From Lachnospiraceae bacterium (GTDB lineage Bacteria; Bacillota; Clostridia; Lachnospirales; Lachnospiraceae): a DNA stretch of 44,683 nucleotides. The stretch spans positions 1 through 44,683 of the forward strand of contig JAJBVI010000160.1 of NCBI GenBank assembly GCA_020859905.1, read 5' to 3'. Below the pieces are notes generated by a model. It searched no databases and had not been told where the DNA came from. It saw only the letters and a list, made by a program, of their open reading frames with translations. This document shows, piece by piece, positions 17,982 to 26,019 of this stretch. The position numbers were made by a program, and so were the translations under genes. Positions within the stretch are counted from its first letter, which is position 1. Every line of letters begins with the position of its first letter.

Positions 17982-19529
17982 TCAGGAATCCTCCCCGTCC
18001 TTTTCTTTTGGTTTCCGGAAACAGCTCCGCGGCTGCCTCATCTTCGGGGATCTGCTCACGTGTTCTATGATCCGGTTCGCGGACACATCCACGCGTTCCA
18101 GCCTCACATAAGCCATGGTATCCCGCGGCAGATGCTTCCTCCCGAGAAAATACTCCGCCACGCGCTTGATGATATAATAAATCAGCGCAAAAACCGGTAC
18201 GCCGAATATCATGCCGGCCACGCTGAAGCTCCCGCCGAACAGCAGGATCGCAAACATCACCCAGAACGGACTGAGTCCCGTGGAGTTCCCAAGGATCTTC
18301 GGTCCGATGATATTCCCGTCCACCTGCTGTAAGACCACAATCAGGATCAGGAAATACAAGGCCTGGATCGGGTTCACCAGGAAGATCAGGATCACGCTGG
18401 GGATCGCACCGATGAACGGTCCGAACACCGGAATGATATTCGTCACACCGATGATCACACTGACCAGCACCGCATACGGCAGCTTCATAATATACATGGC
18501 CGTAAAACAGATGCACCCGATGATCAGGGAATCTATGATCTTTCCAATGAAAAATCCGCCGAAAACCTCGTTGGCTCTGTGAAGCACTTCCATCACGGCA
18601 TTGCCGGTCCGCGGTTTAAATATCGCATAGACCAGCTTCTTTGACTGACCGACAAAGCGTTCCTTCGTCATCAGGACATAGACCGCAACGATCAGCCCCA
18701 CAAAAATATTAAACACTAGCTTCACGGCGCTGTACACGCCCTCATAGAGCGCCGTCATAATCTCACCGCCGCGGTTCTGGATATTCGTCTGCAGCCATTC
18801 CTCGATCCACTCAAAGATCTGTTCCGCCAGATTCTCCATCTGGCCGGCCAGCCGCGTATTCCTCATCAGCCGGTTGATCCAGTCCGTCAGGGCTTCCAGC
18901 TTCTCGCTCATCGTGGAAATAAGCTCCTGGATACTGACAACCAGCTGAGGCACGATCATCATGAGAAGCACCACAACGACCGCCAGGAAAACCACCATGG
19001 TGCAGGCAACCGCCAGCCCCCGGACCGTCCTGTCCCGTTTCCGCGTCCGGATCCGCGTATGCGCCCAATCCTGTGCCTGCGTCCGGTCATGTATCGTCTG
19101 ATCCTGCGCCGGTTCCTGCATCTGCATCCGACCCTGCGTCTGTGCCGGTTCCCGCGTATGCGTCCGGCTCCGCTGTCGCACTCGGCTCTCACGGGCGGAC
19201 AGCCGCCTGCGTATGCCGCGCTCGAAAAACTTCATGACCGGATTCAGCAGATATGCCAGAATCAGTCCGATGATGATACCCTGCAGGCTGTTGAGGATAC
19301 TCCCCACGCCGTTGGAAAAGCCATCGAAGCGAAACAGGAAAAAGAAAAGCAGCAGTGAAACAAAAATTACCAGCACCGCCGTCAGCGCCACTGCCAGATA
19401 CGGCCGGATATTCAACGATCCCCGCCCACCTGTCTTTGCTTCACGCGAAGGGTCATCTGCTTCACGCGGCGACCCATCCGGTTCCCGCGATGATTCATCT
19501 TGCTGTCTGCTGTCCGGATCCGATATCAT
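17982..19529 (-). CDS. AI-2E family (YdiK/TqsA-like) membrane transporter
   Basis: About 515 residues. After a charged N-terminus there are two membrane helices, then a polar insert and six more helices, the eight-helix layout of the AI-2E family. C-terminal family motifs are visible: LISTMSEKLEALT, GKIIDSLIIGCICF, GVTNIIPVFGPFIGAIPS and QQVDGNIIGPKILGNSTGLSPFW. The polar insert (about residues 90-160) is rich in HTR, PAQ and RDR repeats and is not usual for the family. The family exports small molecules, autoinducer-2 in the E. coli namesake; the substrate here is unknown. The ATG at 19529 has GGGAGG 12 bases away, a little far. First gene of the operon with the P-loop protein and glgB. Confidence 0.85.
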   Translation of the reverse strand: MISDPDSRQQDESSREPDGSPREADDPSREAKTGGRGSLNIRPYLAVALTAVLVIFVSLLLFFFLFRFDGFSNGVGSILNSLQGIIIGLILAYLLNPVMKFFERGIRRRLSARESRVRQRSRTHTREPAQTQGRMQMQEPAQDQTIHDRTQAQDWAHTRIRTRKRDRTVRGLAVACTMVVFLAVVVVLLMMIVPQLVVSIQELISTMSEKLEALTDWINRLMRNTRLAGQMENLAEQIFEWIEEWLQTNIQNRGGEIMTALYEGVYSAVKLVFNIFVGLIVAVYVLMTKERFVGQSKKLVYAIFKPRTGNAVMEVLHRANEVFGGFFIGKIIDSLIIGCICFTAMYIMKLPYAVLVSVIIGVTNIIPVFGPFIGAIPSVILIFLVNPIQALYFLILIVVLQQVDGNIIGPKILGNSTGLSPFWVMFAILLFGGSFSVAGMIFGVPVFALIYYIIKRVAEYFLGRKHLPRDTMAYVRLERVDVSANRIIEHVSRSPKMRQPRSCFRKPKEKDGEDS

Positions 19530-19558
19530 AAAAAAGCCAAACCTCCCGAGATCCCTTA

Positions 19559-19625
19559 GGAACTGTTCAGAAATAACTTTACACATTATCCTGCTCAATC
19601 TGCAAAGTTATTTTTGAACAGGTCC
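19559..19625 (-). repeat. Long inverted repeat in the leader of the AI-2E operon (GGAACTGTTC family)
   Basis: A 22-base left arm (19559-19580, starting GGAACTGTTCAG) and a right arm (19604-19625, ending GAACAGGTCC) pair with two mismatches around a 23-base loop. It lies between the predicted promoter (19664-19693) and the start codon (19529), so it would form in the mRNA leader. Confidence 0.8.
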
Positions 19626-19663
19626 TTACTGACATGATTGTCTCAATCTTCACATACAAAATC

Positions 19664-19693
19664 AGTATAACACACTTCTATCCGCTATGACAG
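19664..19693 (-). promoter_or_regulatory. Promoter for the AI-2E / P-loop / glgB operon
   Basis: Minus strand: -35 CTGTCA (19693-19688), an 18-bp spacer and -10 TATACT (19669-19664) preceded by TGT (extended -10). Confidence 0.55.
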
Positions 19694-19747
19694 ACCTGTT
19701 TTTAAAAAATTCTATGAAAAATATAAAATAGAAATAATGTAACTATT

Positions 19748-19767
19748 TGAAGGTACTGAACTGTTAC
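19748..19767. repeat. Dispersed repeat, GTTCAGTACCTTCA family, copy 2
   Basis: Reverse complement of the 11552-11571 sequence, 19 of 20 bases identical. Confidence 0.7.
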
Positions 19768-19774
19768 GAAATAA

Positions 19775-19810
19775 CGAACCCGGCGTGGCCGTAAAACCGC
19801 GCCGGGTTCG
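19775..19810 (-). terminator. Hairpin terminator after the hydratase gene
   Basis: A perfect 11-bp stem CGAACCCGGCG / CGCCGGGTTCG with a 14-base loop, 36 bp past the hydratase stop. The tail on the minus strand (TTATTTCG) is only moderately T-rich. Confidence 0.7.
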
Positions 19811-19845
19811 CAATTACAGAAATGGAATTCATGTGCGCCGATGAC

Positions 19846-22128
19846 TTAGCGCCTGTTATAGTTGATCAGGCATCCCTTTAAGATGATCTCTCTCTCGTCA
19901 TCCGTCAGGTCTCCCATTCTCAGGGTGAACGGAACCAGCGCCCCGTCTTTTACAACATAAGCCGGGATCTCCGTCTGTTTCTCCCCAATCGCCTTTCTGA
20001 TCTCCGGGATAAAGAGGTAATCGCCGTTTGTAAAGGGCAGGTCTCCCTCCGGAATCAGGAACGGCAGCATGCCCCAGTTGATCAGGTTCGAGCGGTAGCG
20101 CTTCGTCGCGTACTCATTGGCGATGTTCGCCCAGCCGCCCAGCACCTTCTGGCAGGAAGCCGCCTGCTCACGGGCGGAACCATCGCCCGGCTTCACCGCG
20201 AAGATCGTGCTGCCGATGCCGAAGTTATCCCTCTTGATATGGGGGTATTTCGTCCGGATCGCCGCGATAACCGGCACGATCTCCGGCAGGTAATCGGACG
20301 GTTTCTCACCGGAAATCCTCGCTTTCTCCGCTCTCTGTACTTCCTTCGCGCGCCCCACATACGCCGGGTCCTTTCTGGACAGGGTAAACTCTGCCAGCCC
20401 CAGCGGGTTCGAGCGGTAGGACGATGTCTCGCCGGAGGGAATCAGCTCGTCCGTCGTGGTAACCGGATCGTGGATCTCGGAAACCACCTTCAGGACAAGG
20501 TTCTCCGTCAGTGCGCTCATCTCGGGCCAATCCTTGATATTCGGACCGAGGTGAATCTCCGTATCGGGATCCGCCGCGCCTTTACTATCAAAAATACGGT
20601 TCTCATATATCTTACTGTCGAAGAAATACTTCTGCCCCCGGTACTCCACATCCAGCTCCGTAGCGGCGGTCAGATAGCCCTTATTCGCAGCAGTCGCCGC
20701 GATGGAACGGGCATCCATCAGCGCCACCGACGCGATCTGTCCGCTCTGGAGCTTCGAGCCCTCGCGGTTCGGGAAGTTCCTCGTGGAATGGCGGATGGAA
20801 AAGCCGTTGTTCGACGGGGTATCGCCCGCGCCGAAGCAGGGACCGCAGAACGCGGTCTTCATGATGGCTCCGGTCTCCATGATCCGGGCGGCGGAACCGT
20901 TTTTCACAAGCTCCATCCAGATCGGCATGGATGCCGGGTATACGCTCAGTGTAAACTCATCCGGCCCGATGCTCTTGCCCTCCAGGATGTCCGCCGCCGC
21001 ACAGATGTTCTCAAATCCGCCGCCGGCACAGCCCGCGATGATGCCCTGATCAACGTACAGTTTTCCGTCGCGCACCTTATCCTTCAGCGAATACTCCACA
21101 GCCCCGTCGAGGCTGACAAGCGCACGCTTCTCCACATCGTCCAGGATGTCCGCCAGGTTCGCCTTCAGCTCCTCGATCGTGTATGTATTGCTCGGATGGA
21201 ACGGCATGGCGATCATCGGCCGGATCTCACTTAAGTTGATCTCGATACAGCCGTCATAGTACGCTGTCGGATCCGGATTAAGCTCTTTATAATCGCCGGC
21301 TCTGCCATGGATCTCATAGAACTCCCGGATCTTTTCATCGGTCATCCAGATGGAGGAGAGGCATGTCGTCTCCGTAGTCATGACATCCACGCCGATCCGG
21401 AAATCGGCGCTTAAGGACGCCACGCCCGGTCCGACAAACTCCATCACCTTATTGTTCACATAACCGTTTTTGAATACCGCGCCGATAATGGCAAGCGCCA
21501 CATCCTGGGGACCGACACCCTTCACAGGCTCGCCGGTCATATACACGGCGACCACGCCGGGCATCTTAATGTCATAAGTCTGGCACAGCAGCTGCTTCAC
21601 CAGCTCCGGTCCGCCCTCGCCCATCGCCATGGTGCCGAGCGCCCCGTAGCGGGTGTGGGAATCAGAACCGAGAATCATCTTCCCGCCGCCGGCCAGCATC
21701 TCACGCGCATACTGGTGGATGACCGCCTGATGAGGCGGTACATAGACGCCGCCGTATTTCTTCGCGCAGGTCAGCCCGAACATATGATCATCCTCGTTGA
21801 TAGTTCCGCCCACCGCACAGAGACTGTTGTGGCAGTTCGTCAGAACATAGGGAACCGGGAACTTTTCAAGTCCAGACGCCCGCGCCGTCTGGATGATGCC
21901 GACAAAGGTGATGTCGTGGGACGTCAGCTTGTCAAAGCGGATCTGCAGCTGCTCCATATTTCCGGAAGTATTGTGCGCCTCCAGAATGTGCCAGGCCATC
22001 GTCCCCTTCGCCGCAGCCGCCCGGTCAGCCGTCACACCCTTCGATGCCAGGCAGGCCAAAGCCTCCGGTGTATCCTCGACAATCTCCGTGCCGTTCAGCA
22101 GATATACGCCGTTTTCATATAGTTTCAT
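19846..22128 (-). CDS. Aconitase-superfamily hydratase (YbhJ-like)
   Basis: A 760-residue enzyme of the aconitase/[4Fe-4S] hydro-lyase superfamily. Motifs include [32 protein letters not shown] (substrate and active-site loop), [10 protein letters not shown] and [16 protein letters not shown], whose Cys residues are the expected cluster ligands, and a C-terminal swivel-like domain with [11 protein letters not shown]. It differs from AcnA/AcnB and resembles the group annotated simply as hydratase (E. coli YbhJ). The start at 22128 has GAGGAGG eight bases upstream; a longer open frame upstream only covers a repeat. It could be a citrate-pathway aconitase or act on another hydroxyacid. Promoter at 22272-22300. 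Confidence 0.85.
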   Translation of the reverse strand: MKLYENGVYLLNGTEIVEDTPEALACLASKGVTADRAAAAKGTMAWHILEAHNTSGNMEQLQIRFDKLTSHDITFVGIIQTARASGLEKFPVPYVLTNCHNSLCAVGGTINEDDHMFGLTCAKKYGGVYVPPHQAVIHQYAREMLAGGGKMILGSDSHTRYGALGTMAMGEGGPELVKQLLCQTYDIKMPGVVAVYMTGEPVKGVGPQDVALAIIGAVFKNGYVNNKVMEFVGPGVASLSADFRIGVDVMTTETTCLSSIWMTDEKIREFYEIHGRAGDYKELNPDPTAYYDGCIEINLSEIRPMIAMPFHPSNTYTIEELKANLADILDDVEKRALVSLDGAVEYSLKDKVRDGKLYVDQGIIAGCAGGGFENICAAADILEGKSIGPDEFTLSVYPASMPIWMELVKNGSAARIMETGAIMKTAFCGPCFGAGDTPSNNGFSIRHSTRNFPNREGSKLQSGQIASVALMDARSIAATAANKGYLTAATELDVEYRGQKYFFDSKIYENRIFDSKGAADPDTEIHLGPNIKDWPEMSALTENLVLKVVSEIHDPVTTTDELIPSGETSSYRSNPLGLAEFTLSRKDPAYVGRAKEVQRAEKARISGEKPSDYLPEIVPVIAAIRTKYPHIKRDNFGIGSTIFAVKPGDGSAREQAASCQKVLGGWANIANEYATKRYRSNLINWGMLPFLIPEGDLPFTNGDYLFIPEIRKAIGEKQTEIPAYVVKDGALVPFTLRMGDLTDDEREIILKGCLINYNRR

Positions 22129-22157
22129 GTCAATATCCTCCTCGTAATTATTATAAA

Positions 22158-22220
22158 GTGCCGCCCGCGGCACCTCGTGCGCGAAATAAACTGCCTGCAG
22201 CACTTCGTGCGCGGTATAAA
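22158..22220. repeat. Tandem duplication in the hydratase leader
   Basis: Copies at 22158-22190 and 22191-22220 share GCAC(C/T)TCGTGCGCG followed by an ATAAA end. They lie directly upstream of the hydratase ribosome binding site. Confidence 0.7.
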
Positions 22221-22271
22221 TATAGAATAAACCGATGAAGGCTTCCATCTCCATCGGTTTCCGCTTTGTTC

Positions 22272-22300
22272 ATTATAATAAGGAAAAGCGTAAAAATCAA
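22272..22300 (-). promoter_or_regulatory. Promoter for the hydratase gene
   Basis: Minus strand: -35 TTGATT (22300-22295), a 17-bp spacer and -10 TATAAT (22277-22272). Confidence 0.7.
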
Positions 22301-22332
22301 GAGTGCCGGAAATAAAAGTTTTCAAAAACAGC

Positions 22333-22355
22333 TTGTGTGAGACAGTTTCACACAA
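22333..22355. promoter_or_regulatory. Operator-like inverted repeat between divergent promoters
   Basis: TTGTGTGA and TCACACAA, perfect 8-bp arms with a 7-bp centre, lie just upstream of the plus-strand -35 (22371) and 33 bp upstream of the minus-strand -35. A dimeric regulator could bind here; none is encoded next to it. Confidence 0.5.
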
Positions 22356-22370
22356 AATTTAAAAACGGTA

Positions 22371-22399
22371 TGGAAATTACCTCAGCGCACTGCTATAAT
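22371..22399 (+). promoter_or_regulatory. Promoter for the kinase/PqqD/ABC operon
   Basis: -35 TGGAAA (22371-22376), a 17-bp spacer and -10 TATAAT (22394-22399), 25 bp before the first start codon. Confidence 0.65.
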
Positions 22400-22423
22400 A
22401 TCTGAAAAGCGAGGTGAATCGGA

Positions 22424-23200
22424 ATGGATGTTTTCAATATAGAACTGGCAGGTGTGCCGATGGAAATAAGGAGCAGATACAGATACTGCCGCTGGTTTTG
22501 CCGCGGCTACCTTACGGACCGTGCGCCTGTATTCTCCGTCTATGCCGAGGATGACAGGCTGGCGGAGTTTCGGGAATATGCCCCCGATATGCGGGATGAG
22601 TTCCTGGAACGCGACGTTATCTATTCCGCCATTGCCTCTAAGCTTCCCCATTACAACAGGGTGACGCTTCACGGCGCATGTATTTCATATAAAGGAAAAG
22701 GTTATCTCTTCACAGCCGCCAGCGGCACGGGGAAAAGCACTCACATCGGGCTGTGGAGGCAGTATATCGGCACGGCTGTGGATATCGTCAACGGCGACAA
22801 GCCGATTTTCCATATAGAAAATGGCAGCATAACAGCCTGGGACACGCCATGGTGCGGCAAAGAGGGCTGGAACCGCAAACACAGCGCCAGGATGGCGGCG
22901 ATCTGCTTTATCCGCCGCACGGAGGACGGAAAGAACCGCATCCGCGGGGTGGAGCCTGATGAAGCTATTTCTCTCATGCTCCGGCAGATGTTTCATCCGT
23001 ATGAGCCGGAGGCCACAGGTCTTATGCTGGATCTGTTCGGCAGAATGATAGAGAGTCTGCCGCTGTATCTTCTGGAGTGCGACATTTCCGAGGACGCGGT
23101 CAGGTGCAGCTTTGAAGCGCTGACAGGCGAGAAATATACAAGCCCGGGGATTATGGCCACGCCTGAGGAAATAAATCAGTTTTGGCATATGCCGGGATAA
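22424..23200 (+). CDS. HPr-kinase/PEPCK-fold kinase-like protein
   Basis: A 258-residue protein whose core resembles the C-terminal catalytic domain of HPr serine kinase. The P-loop SGTGKSTH lies at about residues 99-106, preceded by HGACISYKGKGYLF, and followed by NGDKP (a metal or nucleotide acidic motif) and DTPWCGKEGWN. It lacks the N-terminal regulatory domain of true HprK and its signature loop is not obvious. Stand-alone HprK-like proteins beside a PqqD-like gene and an ABC exporter occur in peptide-modification (lasso and related RiPP) gene clusters, which is the context here. Start at 22424 after GAGGTG. The phospho-acceptor, if any, is unknown. Confidence 0.75.
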   Translation: MDVFNIELAGVPMEIRSRYRYCRWFCRGYLTDRAPVFSVYAEDDRLAEFREYAPDMRDEFLERDVIYSAIASKLPHYNRVTLHGACISYKGKGYLFTAASGTGKSTHIGLWRQYIGTAVDIVNGDKPIFHIENGSITAWDTPWCGKEGWNRKHSARMAAICFIRRTEDGKNRIRGVEPDEAISLMLRQMFHPYEPEATGLMLDLFGRMIESLPLYLLECDISEDAVRCSFEALTGEKYTSPGIMATPEEINQFWHMPG

Positions 23201-23369
23201 ACACAGACGATATCGTAAATGATACAAAATCATTTGCAGCTTAGGCATGTGCCAAAATCAAGAAGGGACATTACTGTGAAAGAAAGCAGATCTTTCATAG
23301 ATGTTGGCGCGCCGCGACAGCAGCGCATGAATGTTATGCCACCGACCTGGCAGCGGAATGGAGATTATT

Positions 23370-23648
23370 ATGAAAATCAAGGAAGGATTCGTCATCCGCA
23401 GGGTGGCGGGCAAGTATGTGGTGGTCGCCACGGGACAGGCAAGCCGAGAGTTCCACGGTATGATCAAGCTCAACGAGACGGGAAAGACCATATGGGAAGG
23501 CATTGCCGACGGGATGACCGAAGAGCAAATTGTGAATACGCTCGCGGAAAAGAGCGGCGCAAAGACCGGGGAAGACCGTGCGTATATCGCCGACGATGTG
23601 AAGTCGATGATAAAGGAAATGGCTGACGCCGGATTCCTGACCGAGTAA
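23370..23648 (+). CDS. PqqD-like small protein
   Basis: A 92-residue protein of the PqqD superfamily, a winged-helix-like fold that binds leader peptides and hands them to modifying enzymes. The visible pattern is typical: FVIRRVAGKYVVVATG (N-terminal strands), FHGMIKLNETGKTIWEGIADGMTEEQIVNTL and a C-terminal VKSMIKEMADAGFL helix. The start at 23370 has GGAG six bases upstream. It is 169 bp after the kinase-like gene and 46 bp before the exporter. No radical SAM enzyme or cyclase is adjacent, so its partner is unclear; a leader-binding role is inferred from family and context. Confidence 0.82.
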   Translation: MKIKEGFVIRRVAGKYVVVATGQASREFHGMIKLNETGKTIWEGIADGMTEEQIVNTLAEKSGAKTGEDRAYIADDVKSMIKEMADAGFLTE

Positions 23649-23694
23649 AAGCGGGAGCAGCGCATGGATGTTTACTAAGGAAGGATGATACAAC

Positions 23695-26019
23695 ATGGAA
23701 CATCCTGACACATGGCCAAGCCAACGCGCCGGACAGGACCAGCGCACCGGGCAAGACCAACGCACTGGACAAAGCCAATGCACAGGGCAAAGCCAATGCG
23801 CAAGGCAGGATCAGCGCACTGGACAGGATCAACGCACCGAACAAGACAAACGCACTGAACAAGACAAACCATCACAGACAACGAAGCTGGATGAGCTGGA
23901 AGCCGCCGGTTTTATCGTGATCCCCATTAAGGGTGTCAGTATGCGGCCGCTGCTCTATACCTGGTCCTCCCATGTGCTGATCCGGAAACTGGATGGCAGG
24001 CCGAAAAAGAATGACGTGGTGCTGTATGTCCGTCCTGACGGCGTACAGGTGCTCCACCGTGTCCTGAGCTTTGACGGAGACGTGTGCCTCATCCGGGGCG
24101 ATAATACTTTTGCTGTGGAACGCGTACCGCTGTCTGCCGTGAAAGGCGTGATGGAGAGCTGCTGGCGCGGAAAAGGCAGGCTGCGGGGAGAACGGGAAAT
24201 CAGGACGACAGATAAGCTGTACCGCCTGTATGTCCGGTTCTGGAACCTCATTTATCCTTTCCGTCTGTTGAAACATAAAATTACCGCAGGCGTTGTTTCT
24301 GCGGGCAGACGCATCCTCGGCGACACTTCCATCGGCTGGGTCATGAAAATGGTGAGGGGCAATCTCGCCGGAATACTGCTGCTGACTGTATGTACGGGTG
24401 TGACGGCTTTCCTTTCGGTTATCCTCGTGCTTGTTATGCGTAATGCCATAGATTACGCTGTCGCCCTCGACAGGGGAAAGTTTCTTCAATGGGCCGGTGT
24501 ATTCCTCGGCATTATCATCATCCAGCTTATCCTTTACGCAGTTGTCCGGCAGGTGGACGAGTGGACAAGGGCATCGCTTGAAAACAGGCTGAAACAGCAC
24601 ACCTACGACAATATCCTGCACAGCGCCTACAGCGGTCTGAAAGCCTATCACACGGGAGAGCTTCAGAACCGCATGACCAGCGATGTGAAGATTGTCGCCG
24701 ACTACGCGACGGAGATTATCCCCGGCGTTGTGTCCATGGCGGTGCAGCTTGTCTGCGCACTGGTGATTCTGATGTTCCTTGACTGGCGGTTCGGCAGCAT
24801 CTTTCTCGTCGGGGGAATCGTGATGCTGTGCGTGACCTTCCTCTTCCGCCGCAGGATGAAACGGCTGCATAAAGAGGTGCAGGAGACGGACGGCAAACTC
24901 CGCTCCTGGCTTCAGGAATCCGTGGAAAGCCTCCTGATTCTGAAAGGCTTTGAGGCGGAGGAAATGGCATCGATCCGAACGGATGAAAAAACCTCCGCGC
25001 ACAGAAGAGCCCGCATGAAGAGGAGGACATTCTCAAATATATGTAACCTCGGGTTCGGCGGCGTGATGCGGGGCAGCTATCTCTTTGGTTTAGTCTGGTG
25101 CGGATTCGGCATACTGAACGGCACACTGACCTATGGAACACTGACAGCTGTGCTGCAGCTCATCAACCAGATCCGAAGCCCCTTTGCCAACATCTCCGGC
25201 TTCGTGCCGCAGTATTACAGTATGCTTGCGTCGGCGGAGCGGCTGATTGAGTTGGAGAAGCTGCCAAAAGAAAGCGGCTCAAAGGAGCTGCCCGGCTTCA
25301 CAGGGCTTCACGCAAAAGATTTAACCTTTATCTACGACGACGGCGAGGAAGAAGTCATCAGCGGCGCATCGTTTGATATAGAGAAAGGCGAGATCGTCGC
25401 ACTGACCGGTATTTCCGGCATCGGCAAGAGCACGCTGCTGAAAATACTGCTCGGCATTTACGCGCCTGTGTCCGGCAGACTGTACGCGGACGGAGAGATA
25501 GATATATCCCCGGCAACGCGCCGATGGTTCTCTTACGTTCCCCAGGGCAATATGCTGATGTCCGGCAGTATTTACGAGGCTGTGGACTTTCTGCACTCCG
25601 CTCCGTATACAAAGAAGCAGAAGACAAGGGTGGAGCAGGCATGCAAAATCGCCTGCGCGGACGAATTTATCAGAGAACTGCCGAACGGATATGACACGGT
25701 CCTCGGCGAAAAGGGCGCCGGGCTGTCCGAGGGGCAGATGCAGCGTATCGCCATAGCGAGGGCTGTGTACCGAAACGCGCCCGTGCTGCTCCTGGACGAA
25801 GCGACCTCCGCGCTGGACGAGGACACCGAGCGCAGGCTGTTGAAAAACCTGAAAGACATGGGCGGCCAGACGGTACTCATCGTAACGCACCGGCCGGCAG
25901 CCATGGAGATATGCGGCAAACGGCTGGTGTTTGAACACTCAAATATTACGGTTGAGGGAGTTATCAAAGAAGAGAAAAAGCCGGCCAATGGACAGAATGG
26001 AGGTAATCAGGATGTATGA
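23695..26019 (+). CDS. ABC exporter with N-terminal S24/S26-like peptidase domain
   Basis: A 774-residue fusion. Residues 1-60: nine 6-residue repeats of the GQDQRT type. About 62-170: a signal-peptidase-like domain with KGVSMRPLL (Ser in the S24/S26 position), then LHRVLSF and RGDN; His stands where type I enzymes have Lys, as in ER/archaeal-type signal peptidases. About 215-480: six-helix ABC exporter membrane domain. About 525-745: nucleotide-binding domain with Walker A GISGIGKST, signature LSEGQMQRIAIARA, Walker B VLLLDEATSALDE and switch VTHRP. Known bacteriocin exporters carry a C39 Cys peptidase instead; this S26-type fusion suggests export coupled to a different cleavage. Its 3' end overlaps the next gene by 8 bp. 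Confidence 0.85.
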   Translation: MEHPDTWPSQRAGQDQRTGQDQRTGQSQCTGQSQCARQDQRTGQDQRTEQDKRTEQDKPSQTTKLDELEAAGFIVIPIKGVSMRPLLYTWSSHVLIRKLDGRPKKNDVVLYVRPDGVQVLHRVLSFDGDVCLIRGDNTFAVERVPLSAVKGVMESCWRGKGRLRGEREIRTTDKLYRLYVRFWNLIYPFRLLKHKITAGVVSAGRRILGDTSIGWVMKMVRGNLAGILLLTVCTGVTAFLSVILVLVMRNAIDYAVALDRGKFLQWAGVFLGIIIIQLILYAVVRQVDEWTRASLENRLKQHTYDNILHSAYSGLKAYHTGELQNRMTSDVKIVADYATEIIPGVVSMAVQLVCALVILMFLDWRFGSIFLVGGIVMLCVTFLFRRRMKRLHKEVQETDGKLRSWLQESVESLLILKGFEAEEMASIRTDEKTSAHRRARMKRRTFSNICNLGFGGVMRGSYLFGLVWCGFGILNGTLTYGTLTAVLQLINQIRSPFANISGFVPQYYSMLASAERLIELEKLPKESGSKELPGFTGLHAKDLTFIYDDGEEEVISGASFDIEKGEIVALTGISGIGKSTLLKILLGIYAPVSGRLYADGEIDISPATRRWFSYVPQGNMLMSGSIYEAVDFLHSAPYTKKQKTRVEQACKIACADEFIRELPNGYDTVLGEKGAGLSEGQMQRIAIARAVYRNAPVLLLDEATSALDEDTERRLLKNLKDMGGQTVLIVTHRPAAMEICGKRLVFEHSNITVEGVIKEEKKPANGQNGGNQDV
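23713..23874. repeat. Nine 18-bp in-frame tandem units at the 5' end of the exporter gene
   Basis: Consecutive 18-bp units with consensus close to GGACAGGACCAGCGCACC encode 6-residue GQDQRT-type repeats, diverging to EQDKRT and GQSQCT. The first unit (23713-23730) is degenerate. Confidence 0.9.

Noticed and set aside
23470-23881. Hydrophobic repeat protein on the minus strand (ALILPCALAL-type)
   Set aside because: It is the reverse translation of the 18-bp repeats of the exporter gene; no ribosome site.
23872-25002. 376-codon minus-strand open frame
   Set aside because: Antisense to the peptidase-ABC exporter; the exporter frame has all catalytic motifs.
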